From Anaerolineaceae bacterium UBA3924 (lineage in GTDB: Bacteria > Chloroflexota > Anaerolineae > Anaerolineales > Anaerolineaceae), in NCBI GenBank assembly GCA_002385985.1, contig DGEO01000037.1, positions 78,187-142,186 on the forward strand: a stretch of 64,000 nucleotides of DNA, written 5' to 3'. Positions 18,104 through 25,625 of this stretch are shown in pieces. Under the pieces are notes generated by a model. That model saw only the letters and a program-made list of their open reading frames with translations, ran no database searches and was not told the origin of the DNA. Position 1 is the first letter of the stretch; every line of letters begins with the position of its first letter. Made by a program: the position numbers and the translations under genes.

Positions 18104-18883
18104 TCATTTTGCGGTCGCGTTTTTTCGCGAAGGCAAAAGGTTCTTCAGGTTTGCCTTGCCGAGCAGCGCGTACTGGAGGATCCCAATCAGGTTGGAGGTC
18201 ACGAAATAAATGGCCAGGCCCGAGGCCAGCGAATAAGCAATCCAGCCCATCAGGAAGGGCATGTATATGTTCATCATGCCGGTCATCTGGGAGGTCTGAT
18301 CCTTCGGATTGGTGGAGGGCGGCGTGATCAGCCGCTGCTGCACCCAGGTGGTGACCACCACGATGATGGTCAGCAGGGGAATACCGAAGCTGAGACCGGG
18401 AATGAAAATCCGCTCAGGCTGCGAGAGGTCCATCCACAGAAAATCGCTGTTCAACGGGATCAACATGGAAAGGTCCAGGAAACCGCTGTACACGCGCCGG
18501 GTCAGGTTGAACAGTTCAATCGGCGTGTTGGCCAGGGAAAGGATGATCGCCTGGTACAGGCCGATGATGATCGGGAATTGGATCAGGGTCGGCAGACAGG
18601 AGGCGAAGGGATTGATGCCCAGCTCTTTGTAGAGCCGCATCTGTTCCTGCGCCAGCTTTTCTCTGTCGTTCTTGTACTTCTCCTGAATCTTCTTCCACTC
18701 CGGATTGTTGTTCAGCTCCTGCACCGCCTGACTGCCCTTGATCTGCTTTGCCATCAGCGGATGGGTGATCAGGCGGATCAAGATCGTGAACAGAATGATG
18801 GCGATGCCAAAATTCTGCCCGATCAGGTTGTAGATGAACAACAAAACGTTAATAAACGGGTTGATGATGAGAGCGTCCCACAT
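18104..18883 (-). CDS. yidC: Membrane protein insertase YidC/Oxa1
   Basis: Inserts membrane proteins alone or with SecYEG. At 259 residues it is the short Gram-positive/Oxa1 type, lacking the large periplasmic domain of proteobacterial YidC. It has five hydrophobic segments and the conserved hydrophilic-groove arginine in TILIRLITHPL. A charged cytoplasmic hairpin (residues 45-85) and a basic C-terminal tail are also present. No SPII-type lipoprotein signal is seen. It sits between a beta-propeller lipoprotein gene and khpB. Confidence 0.96.
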   Translation of the reverse strand: MWDALIINPFINVLLFIYNLIGQNFGIAIILFTILIRLITHPLMAKQIKGSQAVQELNNNPEWKKIQEKYKNDREKLAQEQMRLYKELGINPFASCLPTLIQFPIIIGLYQAIILSLANTPIELFNLTRRVYSGFLDLSMLIPLNSDFLWMDLSQPERIFIPGLSFGIPLLTIIVVVTTWVQQRLITPPSTNPKDQTSQMTGMMNIYMPFLMGWIAYSLASGLAIYFVTSNLIGILQYALLGKANLKNLLPSRKNATAK

Positions 18884-18895
18884 AGTAACCTGCGC

Positions 18896-19960
18896 TTACT
18901 CCGGGAGTGCGAACGTCCAGGCCAGGGCGCCGGAAGGTTCCAGTGCCACCAGCAAGTTATCCCCCCCGACAACGCCAACCACCAGACGGTCTTCGCTGGT
19001 GATCGGACCATTATAGAGTGTACCATTAACCCCCGGGTAAACCCACTGGCGGGCGCCGTCGAAGGTCATGGCGAAAAGGCCGTTTTTCTGGGTGGCGAAG
19101 ACGACACTGCTGCCAGAAACGGTCGGCCGGCCGATGACGGAGACCTCGCCGAGGTCCTGCGACCAGCGCTGCGCGCCGTCAGCGGCGGACAGGGCGTACA
19201 CATTGCCGTCCAGATCACCCAGGTACAGGCTGCCCTCGGCAAGAGCCGGCTGGGTCCACAGCGAGTGCTCCAGCTGGACCCGCCATTTCACACTGCCGGC
19301 CTCCGGATTGACCGCGATGACCTCGTTGCCCAGGGTGGCCACGTACAGGGTACCTTCCTCGTCCACTGTGGGCGAGTAGATCACCGCGCCGCCCAGGTCC
19401 AGCGACCAGAGCAGGCTGCCGTCATGCAGGTCCAGCGCGTAGAGGTTGTGGTCCATCGAAGCCTGGTACACGGTCTCCCCGTCCGAGTAGGGCTGGCTCC
19501 ACAGCGCCTGGCAGGTGGCAAAACGCCACTTTTCGTTGCCGTTCATGTCCAGGGCATACAGGTTGTGGTCGGCGTTGGGGGCCAGAATGGTGTCTTCGAC
19601 CACGAAGGGGCTGGCGACCCAGCGGCCTGAGGCCCCGGTGAAGGTCCAGCGCTCCGCCCCGCTGGCGGCATCCAGCGCCACCAGGGTATTGCGGTAGTCG
19701 CCGGCGATCACCAGGCCATCCGACTGCACGGGGGCCGCGAAGAAAGTCCGGGCGTTGTTGGGTTCCGACGGGTAAGCCCAGATCAGCCCTCCCGTGGCGC
19801 CGTTGATGGCGTAAATCCGCGTACCGTAAGCGGCGTACACCACTCCGTCCGGGGACGATATGCCAGGCCAACTGGTGGTTGCAAGCCGAGCGCCGCATCC
19901 GGTCAACAGGCTGGCGATGATGATGATCAAGAGCAGGGAATAGAGTTTCTTAGTTTTCAT
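18896..19960 (-). CDS. PQQ-like beta-propeller lipoprotein (BamB-like)
   Basis: A predicted lipoprotein of 354 residues with a signal peptide (MKTKK, hydrophobic core, lipobox LLTGC) and about seven to eight propeller repeats of PQQ type, each with a signature like ALDAASGAERWTF or YALDLHDGSLLWSLDLGG. The Met at 19960 was chosen because it gives an ideal lipoprotein signal; an upstream ATG at 19999 overlaps the yidD stop (TGATG) and is also possible. The family includes the BamB scaffold of the outer-membrane BAM complex, yet no BAM genes occur here. Position between yidD and yidC suggests a role in membrane-protein insertion or quality control, which is inference. Confidence 0.85.
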   Translation of the reverse strand: MKTKKLYSLLLIIIIASLLTGCGARLATTSWPGISSPDGVVYAAYGTRIYAINGATGGLIWAYPSEPNNARTFFAAPVQSDGLVIAGDYRNTLVALDAASGAERWTFTGASGRWVASPFVVEDTILAPNADHNLYALDMNGNEKWRFATCQALWSQPYSDGETVYQASMDHNLYALDLHDGSLLWSLDLGGAVIYSPTVDEEGTLYVATLGNEVIAVNPEAGSVKWRVQLEHSLWTQPALAEGSLYLGDLDGNVYALSAADGAQRWSQDLGEVSVIGRPTVSGSSVVFATQKNGLFAMTFDGARQWVYPGVNGTLYNGPITSEDRLVVGVVGGDNLLVALEPSGALAWTFALPE

Positions 19961-19998
19961 TAGCTGCTTTGCGTGCGTACTGCTGTCAGGTTCTTTCA

Positions 19999-20313
19999 TC
20001 AGGATTGTACTTCCGAGTGCCCGTGACCGATCCGCTCCGGGACCGGATCATAACCACCCGGATTGAAGGGGTTGCAGCGCAGGATGCGCCAGATGGTTAG
20101 CGGCAATCCCCGCAGCACGCCGTGCCGGTAGATGGCCTGATAACCGTAGTGTGAACAACTGGGGTAAAACCTGCAGGTGTTGGGTGCCAGAGATGGAGAC
20201 ACGAACTTCTGGTACAGGCGGATGAGTCCCAGCAGTACCCACTGTGGCGCGGTCGTGATCGTAAAGGGTAGATCACGCAGGCGCGGTTCATCCGGGTACT
20301 CATTCACATTCAT
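19999..20313 (-). CDS. yidD: Membrane protein insertion efficiency factor YidD
   Basis: A small (104 aa) amphipathic protein that assists YidC-dependent insertion. Family signatures are visible: [27 protein letters not shown] with the conserved cysteines, and [16 protein letters not shown]. The ATG at 20313 has AAGGTGG five bases upstream; a GTG at 20322 is the alternative. It overlaps rnpA by 14 bp, the usual arrangement for this gene pair. Confidence 0.95.
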   Translation of the reverse strand: MNVNEYPDEPRLRDLPFTITTAPQWVLLGLIRLYQKFVSPSLAPNTCRFYPSCSHYGYQAIYRHGVLRGLPLTIWRILRCNPFNPGGYDPVPERIGHGHSEVQS

Positions 20314-20668
20314 TGTTACCACCTTTGACCGCCAAAACTCCAGCGCGGTGTAACAACTGGCGGACAGCCTCTTTCAACTGGGAATAATCAACGGATACGA
20401 TCGGCGCGCGTGCCAGAAACAGCAAATCCCAACCTGGTTGGATTTCGGGCAGCAGCTCCTGGAGGGAAGCTCGCAGACGTCTCTTGGCCTTGTTTCGTTG
20501 TACGGCTCCGCCGACGGAACGGCTGGCTGTCACCCCTAGCCGTAGACCAGTCTCGCCGTCGGGATGTGGATGGGCCAGTAACACTACAAGCGGGTGGGCA
20601 TAGGATTTTCCACAACGCCGCACCCGCTTTATATCGGAAGACCGGGTCAGGCGAAACCTGCGTTTCAC
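20300..20668 (-). CDS. rnpA: Ribonuclease P protein component
   Basis: The protein subunit that binds the RNase P RNA and pre-tRNA leader during tRNA 5' processing. The 122 residues include the basic N-terminus [14 protein letters not shown] and the RNR motif in [17 protein letters not shown]. It starts with GTG at 20668, with AGGT upstream. Located directly downstream of rpmH, as in most bacteria. Confidence 0.95.
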   Translation of the reverse strand: MKRRFRLTRSSDIKRVRRCGKSYAHPLVVLLAHPHPDGETGLRLGVTASRSVGGAVQRNKAKRRLRASLQELLPEIQPGWDLLFLARAPIVSVDYSQLKEAVRQLLHRAGVLAVKGGNNECE

Positions 20669-20738
20669 CCATCAACCTGTCCTGAAGCATTCAGCCAACC
20701 GGGGTTCCGATGCAACAGACCGGCTGGTATGAGCGAAA

Positions 20739-20915
20739 TTAACTCCACCGCACTTTCTTCACGTGGTTGTTCTTGGTGACCGACAGGCGGTGGCGGCCCT
20801 TAAGGCGGCGGCGCTTCAACACCTCGCGGCCATCGCTGGTGGCCATTCTGGCCCGAAAACCGTGCACGCGGACGCGGCGGCGAATTTTCGGCTGGTAAGT
20901 CCTCTTGGTGCTCAT
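20739..20915 (-). CDS. rpmH: 50S ribosomal protein L34
   Basis: A 58-residue, very basic protein. The L34 core is recognisable: [20 protein letters not shown], then [20 protein letters not shown]. It extends about ten residues beyond the usual 44-46, with a C-terminal [13 protein letters not shown] tail. The ATG has AAAGGAAAGAG upstream. It is the first gene of the rpmH-rnpA-yidD-yidC-khpB operon and lies just behind a consensus promoter. This conserved block often flanks the replication origin, but no dnaA gene or DnaA-box cluster is seen here. Confidence 0.96.
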   Translation of the reverse strand: MSTKRTYQPKIRRRVRVHGFRARMATSDGREVLKRRRLKGRHRLSVTKNNHVKKVRWS

Positions 20916-20969
20916 GAACTACTCTTTCCTTTCAGAAGGGTAATACAATGTAAAACATAGCGACGGGCA

Positions 20970-20998
20970 ATTATACCGCATCGCGGTGACCCGGTCAA
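20970..20998 (-). promoter_or_regulatory. Strong sigma-70 promoter of the rpmH operon
   Basis: On the minus strand TTGACC (20998-20993) and a perfect TATAAT (20975-20970) are separated by 17 bases, with the rpmH ATG about 55 bases downstream. Confidence 0.92.
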
Positions 20999-20999
20999 C

Positions 21000-21027
21000 C
21001 AAAAGCCGCCCTGACAGGCTTTTTTCA
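21000..21027 (-). terminator. Probable terminator of the kimA-RCK operon
   Basis: Overlapping the end of the last RCK gene, the minus-strand sequence AAAAGCC-TGTCAGGGC-GGCTTTT forms a seven-bp stem ending in TTTT. It lies immediately upstream of the rpmH promoter. The T run is short, so efficiency is uncertain. Confidence 0.55.
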
Positions 21028-21696
21028 GGCCGTTCTCCCCTCAAACAGCTGCATCAGCTCGCGCGCGCCTTCCGGATCGGTGACTGCCAGCACTTCGTCA
21101 CCCTCCTCGAAGACCGTCATGCCGCGCGGAACAATCACCTCCCCCATGCGGATGATCCCGGCGATCACACAGCGAGCCGGCAGGTTTAAATCCTTAATCG
21201 CCACACCGATGGCCGGCGCGCCCGGCGGGATTTTCTCCTCCACCAGCGAGTAATTGCCCCGGCGCAGCTTGATCAGGGTCATCATATCGCCCAGCGACAT
21301 CTCCTCTTCGATGATGCTGGTGATAATTTCCGCCTGGTTCACCGCGACATTGACGTGGAACAGCTCGTTGAACAGCCATGCGTTGCGCGGGTTGTTCACC
21401 CGTGCGATGGTGCGCTTGACATTGTACTTGCGCTGCGCCAGGTAGCACACCACCAGGTTGACTTCATCCGAGGTTGTCGCCGCGGCCACCACGTCCGCCC
21501 GGGCAATCCCGGCCTGCTCCAGCACGTCCGAGACTTCCGGCTTACCCTCCACAATCACCTCCGTGGGAAGTTCTTTGTGGATGCGCCCCAGGATGTCGCG
21601 ACGCGACTCAATCAGGCGAATTTCATGGTTCTGGTTCAACAGGATTTTCGCCAGCTGGCTGGCCGTGCGTCCGCCGCCTGCAATCAATACAAACAT
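21025..21696 (-). CDS. RCK (TrkA-type) potassium-transport regulatory protein 1
   Basis: A 223-residue protein with an RCK-N Rossmann domain (nucleotide-binding MFVLIAGGGRTASQLA, acidic residue in RLIESRRD at the end of beta 2) and an RCK-C domain (residues 140-220, SLVEEKIPPGAPAIGVAIKDLNLP ... VFEEGDEVLAVTDP). The start at 21696 has GGAGG upstream. RCK proteins gate K+ channels and transporters in response to NAD(H), ATP/ADP or c-di-AMP. It is the third gene after a KimA-like permease and a second RCK gene, so it probably regulates that transporter. Confidence 0.9.
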   Translation of the reverse strand: MFVLIAGGGRTASQLAKILLNQNHEIRLIESRRDILGRIHKELPTEVIVEGKPEVSDVLEQAGIARADVVAAATTSDEVNLVVCYLAQRKYNVKRTIARVNNPRNAWLFNELFHVNVAVNQAEIITSIIEEEMSLGDMMTLIKLRRGNYSLVEEKIPPGAPAIGVAIKDLNLPARCVIAGIIRMGEVIVPRGMTVFEEGDEVLAVTDPEGARELMQLFEGRTA

Positions 21697-21697
21697 G

Positions 21698-22360
21698 CTA
21701 GCCCTCCTCGGTGGCAAACAATCGGTTCCGCAGCCGCTCGATCCCGCCCATTAGCGCGCTGACCTGCAGGATATCGCCCTTTTCCAGGACCGTGTGAAAA
21801 GCAGGCAGGAAGGCGCGCCCGCCGCGCGTGACTGCCGTGGGCAGCACGTCATCGCTGTCGATCAGCTCCCGGAGCTGGCGCCCGTGCCAGCGTTCCGGAA
21901 CGACCACTTCGTAGATCTCCACCTCGCCGTTGCCCGAGGAGAACACCGCGCGCATCTCACCGTGGTGAAGCATCTCCTCAATCCGCTGCGAGCCCCAGCT
22001 GGTCGCGCTGACCACTTGAAGGCCGAAGATCTCGTAAAGTTCGAGGGTATCCGGGTCAAAGTTGCGTGCGACCACGACGGGAACGTTGAACACCGAGCGA
22101 GCAACGTGGCCGACGACCGCGTTGAGCGCGTCGCTGTCGGTCACCGCGGCCAGGGCATCGGCGTGCTCAATCCCGGCCCGCTCCAGCGTATCCCGGGCGA
22201 GCGCATCACCTTCGATGATGCGGCCTCTGTAATCATCCGGCAGCTTGTTGAACGCCAGCGGATTGATGTCCACCACGGCCATGCGAATATCCGGCCGCTG
22301 GGAAAGACGGTAAGCCAGGTCCGCTCCCAGACGACCACAGCCGACAACAATGATATTCAT
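21698..22360 (-). CDS. RCK (TrkA-type) potassium-transport regulatory protein 2
   Basis: A 220-residue paralogue of the neighbouring RCK protein, with RCK-N (MNIIVVGCGRLGADLAYRL; VVDINPLAFNKL) and RCK-C (VEIYEVVVPERWHGRQLREL ... LEKGDILQVSALMGG). The ATG at 22360 begins exactly at the Rossmann strand. It lies 26 bp downstream of the permease gene; the next RCK gene starts beside its stop. A tandem RCK pair suggests a hetero-oligomeric ring, as in KtrA/TrkA systems, but no TrkH/KtrB channel gene is nearby. Confidence 0.9.
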   Translation of the reverse strand: MNIIVVGCGRLGADLAYRLSQRPDIRMAVVDINPLAFNKLPDDYRGRIIEGDALARDTLERAGIEHADALAAVTDSDALNAVVGHVARSVFNVPVVVARNFDPDTLELYEIFGLQVVSATSWGSQRIEEMLHHGEMRAVFSSGNGEVEIYEVVVPERWHGRQLRELIDSDDVLPTAVTRGGRAFLPAFHTVLEKGDILQVSALMGGIERLRNRLFATEEG

Positions 22361-22386
22361 GGAACGACACCTTTCTTCCAGTCCAG

Positions 22387-24327
22387 CTAATCCACCTGGT
22401 ACGGCACGCTGGTGATCACGATCCCGCGCCGGAAGAGCAGCGCCCAGCGCAGCGTGAGCGCCGTCTGTGTGTGCAGGAGGTTGGCCCAAAAATGCCGGGG
22501 CACAAATTCGGGCACGACGATGGTGATCACCTCGTTGGGCTGCCGCGTGGCATCGATGGTATCAATGTACTCCAGCAGCGGCTCCAGGAAGGTACGGTAT
22601 GGTGATTCCAGGATCACCAGACGCACACCGTCTCCCCAGTCCAGCCATTTTTCCTGCAGGCGCTCGGTTTCCTCCGGGTCAATGGAGACGTGCACCGCAG
22701 TGATGTCATCCGACAGGCGTCGGGCGTAGCTGAGCGCCCTCAGCGTGCCGCGGTGAACCCCGCCAAGGGGCAGCAGTACCCGGTGGCGGACAATTCGCGG
22801 CGGAGCGCCGTAGTCCTCCAGGGAAAGCTGCTCGGCCAGGCGGCGGTAATGGGCGTTGATTCGCGAGAAAAGCAGCACAAGCGCCGGAATCAGCAGGATC
22901 ACCACCCAGGCTCCATCGACAAACTTGGTGATGGCGAAAACGAAGACCACCACCAGAGTCAGCAGCGCGCCGATGCCGTTGAGGATCATCTTTCCGCGCC
23001 AGCGCGGGTCGTAGCGAAGCACCGACCCGGCTTCGCGCACCTCCTCGCCGGGACGCAAATGGCCCACCTTCCACCAGCGGCGGGCCATGCCGGTCTGCGA
23101 GAGCGTGAAGGAGAGGAACACCCCGATGGCGTAAAGCGGCATCAGCCGGGTTACGCTGGCCTGGAAAATCACGATCAGGGCTGCGCCGAGGAAAGCCAGC
23201 GCCACGATGCCGCGGGAATAAACCAGGCGGCTGCCGCGGAAGGCGAGCTGGCGCGGCAGGAAGCCGTCAGTTGCCTGAATGGCGCTCAGGCGCGGGAAGC
23301 CGGCGAAGGCTGTGTTGGCCGCCAGGAAAAGGATGACCGACGTGCCGGCGATCACCAACAGGTAGAGGAAGTTCGCATCGGAGAACACCGTCCGCGCCAG
23401 CTGTGAGATCACCGTCTCCTGTTCTGAAGGCACCGCACCGATCGGCCCGACCAGGAAGCTGATGCTGAGGAACATCGACCCCAGAATGGCGATCATCCAC
23501 AGCAGCGTGATGCCGGCGTTGCGGCTGCGCGGCTCCTTGAAGGCGGTGATGCCGCTGGAGATGGCTTCGATACCGGTCATGGCCGCAGTACCGCTGGAAA
23601 AGGCGTGCAGGATCAGGAACGGCCCGATCATCGCGGCCTCACCGAAGGAATGCATCTCCGGAGGATTTACCACCGTCCCCAGCGTGCCGGTGAAGTAGCG
23701 GAACAGCCCCACACCGATGGTGATGAACATCATGATGACAAAAAAATAGCTGGGAATGGCGAATGCCGTGCCGGATTCTTTCACCCCGCGCAGGTTGATC
23801 AACATGACCAGCAGCACCATGGCCACACCGATCTGCACTCGCCAGGGGAATAGGTCCGGGAAGGCTGAGGAAATCTGCGCCACGCCGGAGGAAATGGACA
23901 CGGCCACAGTGAGCACATACTCGGTCAGCAGGGCTGCCCCGGCCACCATGGCCGCCTTGCTGCCCAGATTATCCCGGGAGACGATGTAGGCCCCTCCTCC
24001 CCCGGGGTAGTTGTAGATGGTCTGCTCGTAGGAGATGGTCACCACCACCATCAGGATCACGATGGCGATGGAGATCGGGAAGGTATAACCCAGCGCGGCT
24101 GCTCCGGCGGCCGCGAGGATGATCATGATTTCCTGGGTGGCGTAAGCCGTGGAAGACAAAGCGTCGGACGCAAATATCGCCAGCCCCAGCAGCTTGCCGA
24201 TGGTCTGGTGCGGCGCGTCAGCGGTGGGGAGCGGACGCCCGATCAGCCAGGTTCGCCAGGAGCGGCGCGGCGCCTGCACCTGGGTCCGGTGCAAGACAGT
24301 GGCCCCGTTCTTGTCTTCAATGTTCAT
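22387..24327 (-). CDS. kimA: KimA-type APC-superfamily (potassium) permease
   Basis: A 646-residue permease with about twelve membrane segments (residues 45-490) and a C-terminal cytosolic domain of about 150 residues. The N-terminal half shows the amino acid/polyamine/cation fold, with SDALSSTAYATQE in TM1 and SYEQTIYNYPGGGGAYIVSRDNLG. These match the YdaO/KimA group, whose Bacillus member is a high-affinity K+ importer inhibited by c-di-AMP. The two RCK genes directly downstream agree with a K+ role. Amino-acid transport cannot be excluded. A good promoter lies about 55 bases upstream; no ydaO riboswitch is visible. Confidence 0.85.
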   Translation of the reverse strand: MNIEDKNGATVLHRTQVQAPRRSWRTWLIGRPLPTADAPHQTIGKLLGLAIFASDALSSTAYATQEIMIILAAAGAAALGYTFPISIAIVILMVVVTISYEQTIYNYPGGGGAYIVSRDNLGSKAAMVAGAALLTEYVLTVAVSISSGVAQISSAFPDLFPWRVQIGVAMVLLVMLINLRGVKESGTAFAIPSYFFVIMMFITIGVGLFRYFTGTLGTVVNPPEMHSFGEAAMIGPFLILHAFSSGTAAMTGIEAISSGITAFKEPRSRNAGITLLWMIAILGSMFLSISFLVGPIGAVPSEQETVISQLARTVFSDANFLYLLVIAGTSVILFLAANTAFAGFPRLSAIQATDGFLPRQLAFRGSRLVYSRGIVALAFLGAALIVIFQASVTRLMPLYAIGVFLSFTLSQTGMARRWWKVGHLRPGEEVREAGSVLRYDPRWRGKMILNGIGALLTLVVVFVFAITKFVDGAWVVILLIPALVLLFSRINAHYRRLAEQLSLEDYGAPPRIVRHRVLLPLGGVHRGTLRALSYARRLSDDITAVHVSIDPEETERLQEKWLDWGDGVRLVILESPYRTFLEPLLEYIDTIDATRQPNEVITIVVPEFVPRHFWANLLHTQTALTLRWALLFRRGIVITSVPYQVD

Positions 24328-24380
24328 CCTGACCTGCTTATACTTCCTGGATCTTCTTGATTACCTCAACAAAGCCACGG

Positions 24381-24409
24381 ATGATATCAAACCCGGTTTG
24401 GCTCGTCAA
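24381..24409 (-). promoter_or_regulatory. Promoter of the kimA-RCK operon
   Basis: TTGACG (24409-24404, minus strand) and TATCAT (24386-24381) with a 17-base spacer. The leader would be about 45 bases, too short for a c-di-AMP riboswitch. Confidence 0.75.
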
Positions 24410-24437
24410 GAATTTTGGATATCCAGGCCGAATTATT

Positions 24438-24461
24438 GACTATATGGCTAGTATTATAGTC
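24438..24461. promoter_or_regulatory. Inverted repeat between kimA and ldh (candidate operator)
   Basis: GACTATA and TATAGTC are separated by ten bases in the divergent region. It lies about 30 bp upstream of the kimA -35 and 140 bp before ldh. It may be an operator; no regulator is encoded beside it. Confidence 0.35.
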
Positions 24462-24543
24462 CTTTCCATGCGCCCCGGCAGATCGACTGAACGAGAAGGT
24501 ACGTGTCTTCTCCCGAGGTGCGGCAGGGCGCCCCTGTTTTCTC

Positions 24544-24549
24544 TATAAT
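24544..24549 (+). promoter_or_regulatory. Candidate -10 element of ldh
   Basis: A perfect TATAAT lies about 50 bases upstream of the ldh ATG. No convincing -35 is found 16-18 bases upstream, so an activator or weak use is possible. Confidence 0.4.
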
Positions 24550-24598
24550 GGTAGGCAGCAGCAGTAACCGGGCGGATGCAAGCCATCAAGGAGGGTGT

Positions 24599-25558
24599 AT
24601 GTCCAGCGAAATCCACAAACCCACCCGCGTCGCGGTGGTCGGCGCCGGCAACGTTGGCGCCTCGTTTGCCTTTCAATTACTGGTCACCGGTCTGGCCAGC
24701 GAGATCGTGCTGATCGACGCCAACCGGAAGAAAGCCGAAGGGGAAGCCATGGACCTCAACCATGCCGCTCCTCTGACCCATTCCAGCCGCATCTGGGCCG
24801 GCGACTACGCGGACACCGCCGGCGCGGCCATAACCGTGATCACCGCCGGCTCGGCCCAGCGTCCCGGGGAGACCCGGCTTGACCTGGCCCAGCGGAACAC
24901 AGAAATCTTCCGCTCCATCGTCACCGAGGTGGTCAAGAACAACCCCAACGGCATCATCCTGGTGACCACCAACCCGGTTGATGTGCTCACCTACGCCAGC
25001 CTGAAGTTTTCCGGCCTGCCTAAAAACCAGGTGCTCGGCTCCGGCACGGTGCTGGATACGGCCCGCTTCCGCTATCTCCTCAGCCGCCGCTTCGGCGTCG
25101 ACCCGCGCTCGGTGCACGCCCACATCATCGGCGAGCACGGTGACAGCGAGGTGCCGGTCTGGTCGCTGGCCAACATCGCCGGGATGCGCATCCCGGAGTA
25201 CTGCGCGGCCAACAATCTGGGCTGCGTCCAGGAAGAACTGGAGGACATCTTCCGGCAGACGCGCGATGCGGCCTACGAGATCATTGAACGCAAGGGAGCC
25301 ACGTATTACGCCATCGCCGCAGGGCTGACGCGCATCGTCGAGGCCATCCTGCGTGACCAGTCCAGCGTGCTCTCCGTGTCCAGCCTGATCGAGGACTATT
25401 ACGGCATCAACGATGTGTGCCTGAGCCTGCCGACGCTGGTCGATGCGGGCGGCGTGGAAAAAGTGATCCGATTGAACCTGGATGAGCGGGAAGTGCACGG
25501 TTTGCAGGAATCCGCCCGCGTCCTGCGCCAGACCATCGAAAGCCTGGGCATCGGATAG
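24599..25558 (+). CDS. ldh: L-lactate dehydrogenase
   Basis: Interconverts pyruvate and L-lactate with NAD(H). The 319-residue protein has the Rossmann GAGNVG (residues 15-20), D40 at the end of beta 2 for NAD preference, Q87 and R93 in the mobile loop (TAGSAQRPGETRLDL), and catalytic H180 in IIGEHGDSEVPVWS. Gln at the specificity position points to lactate rather than malate dehydrogenase. The ATG at 24599 has AAGGAGG five bases upstream. It is monocistronic and closed by a strong terminator. Confidence 0.93.
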   Translation: MSSEIHKPTRVAVVGAGNVGASFAFQLLVTGLASEIVLIDANRKKAEGEAMDLNHAAPLTHSSRIWAGDYADTAGAAITVITAGSAQRPGETRLDLAQRNTEIFRSIVTEVVKNNPNGIILVTTNPVDVLTYASLKFSGLPKNQVLGSGTVLDTARFRYLLSRRFGVDPRSVHAHIIGEHGDSEVPVWSLANIAGMRIPEYCAANNLGCVQEELEDIFRQTRDAAYEIIERKGATYYAIAAGLTRIVEAILRDQSSVLSVSSLIEDYYGINDVCLSLPTLVDAGGVEKVIRLNLDEREVHGLQESARVLRQTIESLGIG

Positions 25559-25585
25559 GATCTCAAGGAATACCTGCTCGCACAA

Positions 25586-25625
25586 AAAAACCTCCGGAGA
25601 CAGATCTATCCGGAGGTTTTTACCG
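25586..25625. terminator. Bidirectional terminator ldh / mtaB
   Basis: A ten-bp stem (AACCTCCGGA with TCCGGAGGTT) flanked by A7 on the left and T5 on the right can terminate both ldh (plus) and mtaB (minus). The mtaB stop codon (25608-25606) lies in its loop. Confidence 0.92.

Noticed and set aside
20739..20998. Chromosome origin next to rpmH
   Set aside because: rpmH-rnpA often flank oriC, but the gene upstream is an RCK gene, not dnaA, and no cluster of DnaA boxes was seen in the short gap.
24328..24598. A c-di-AMP (ydaO) riboswitch in front of kimA
   Set aside because: The predicted leader is only about 45 bases, and none of the ydaO core sequences is present.
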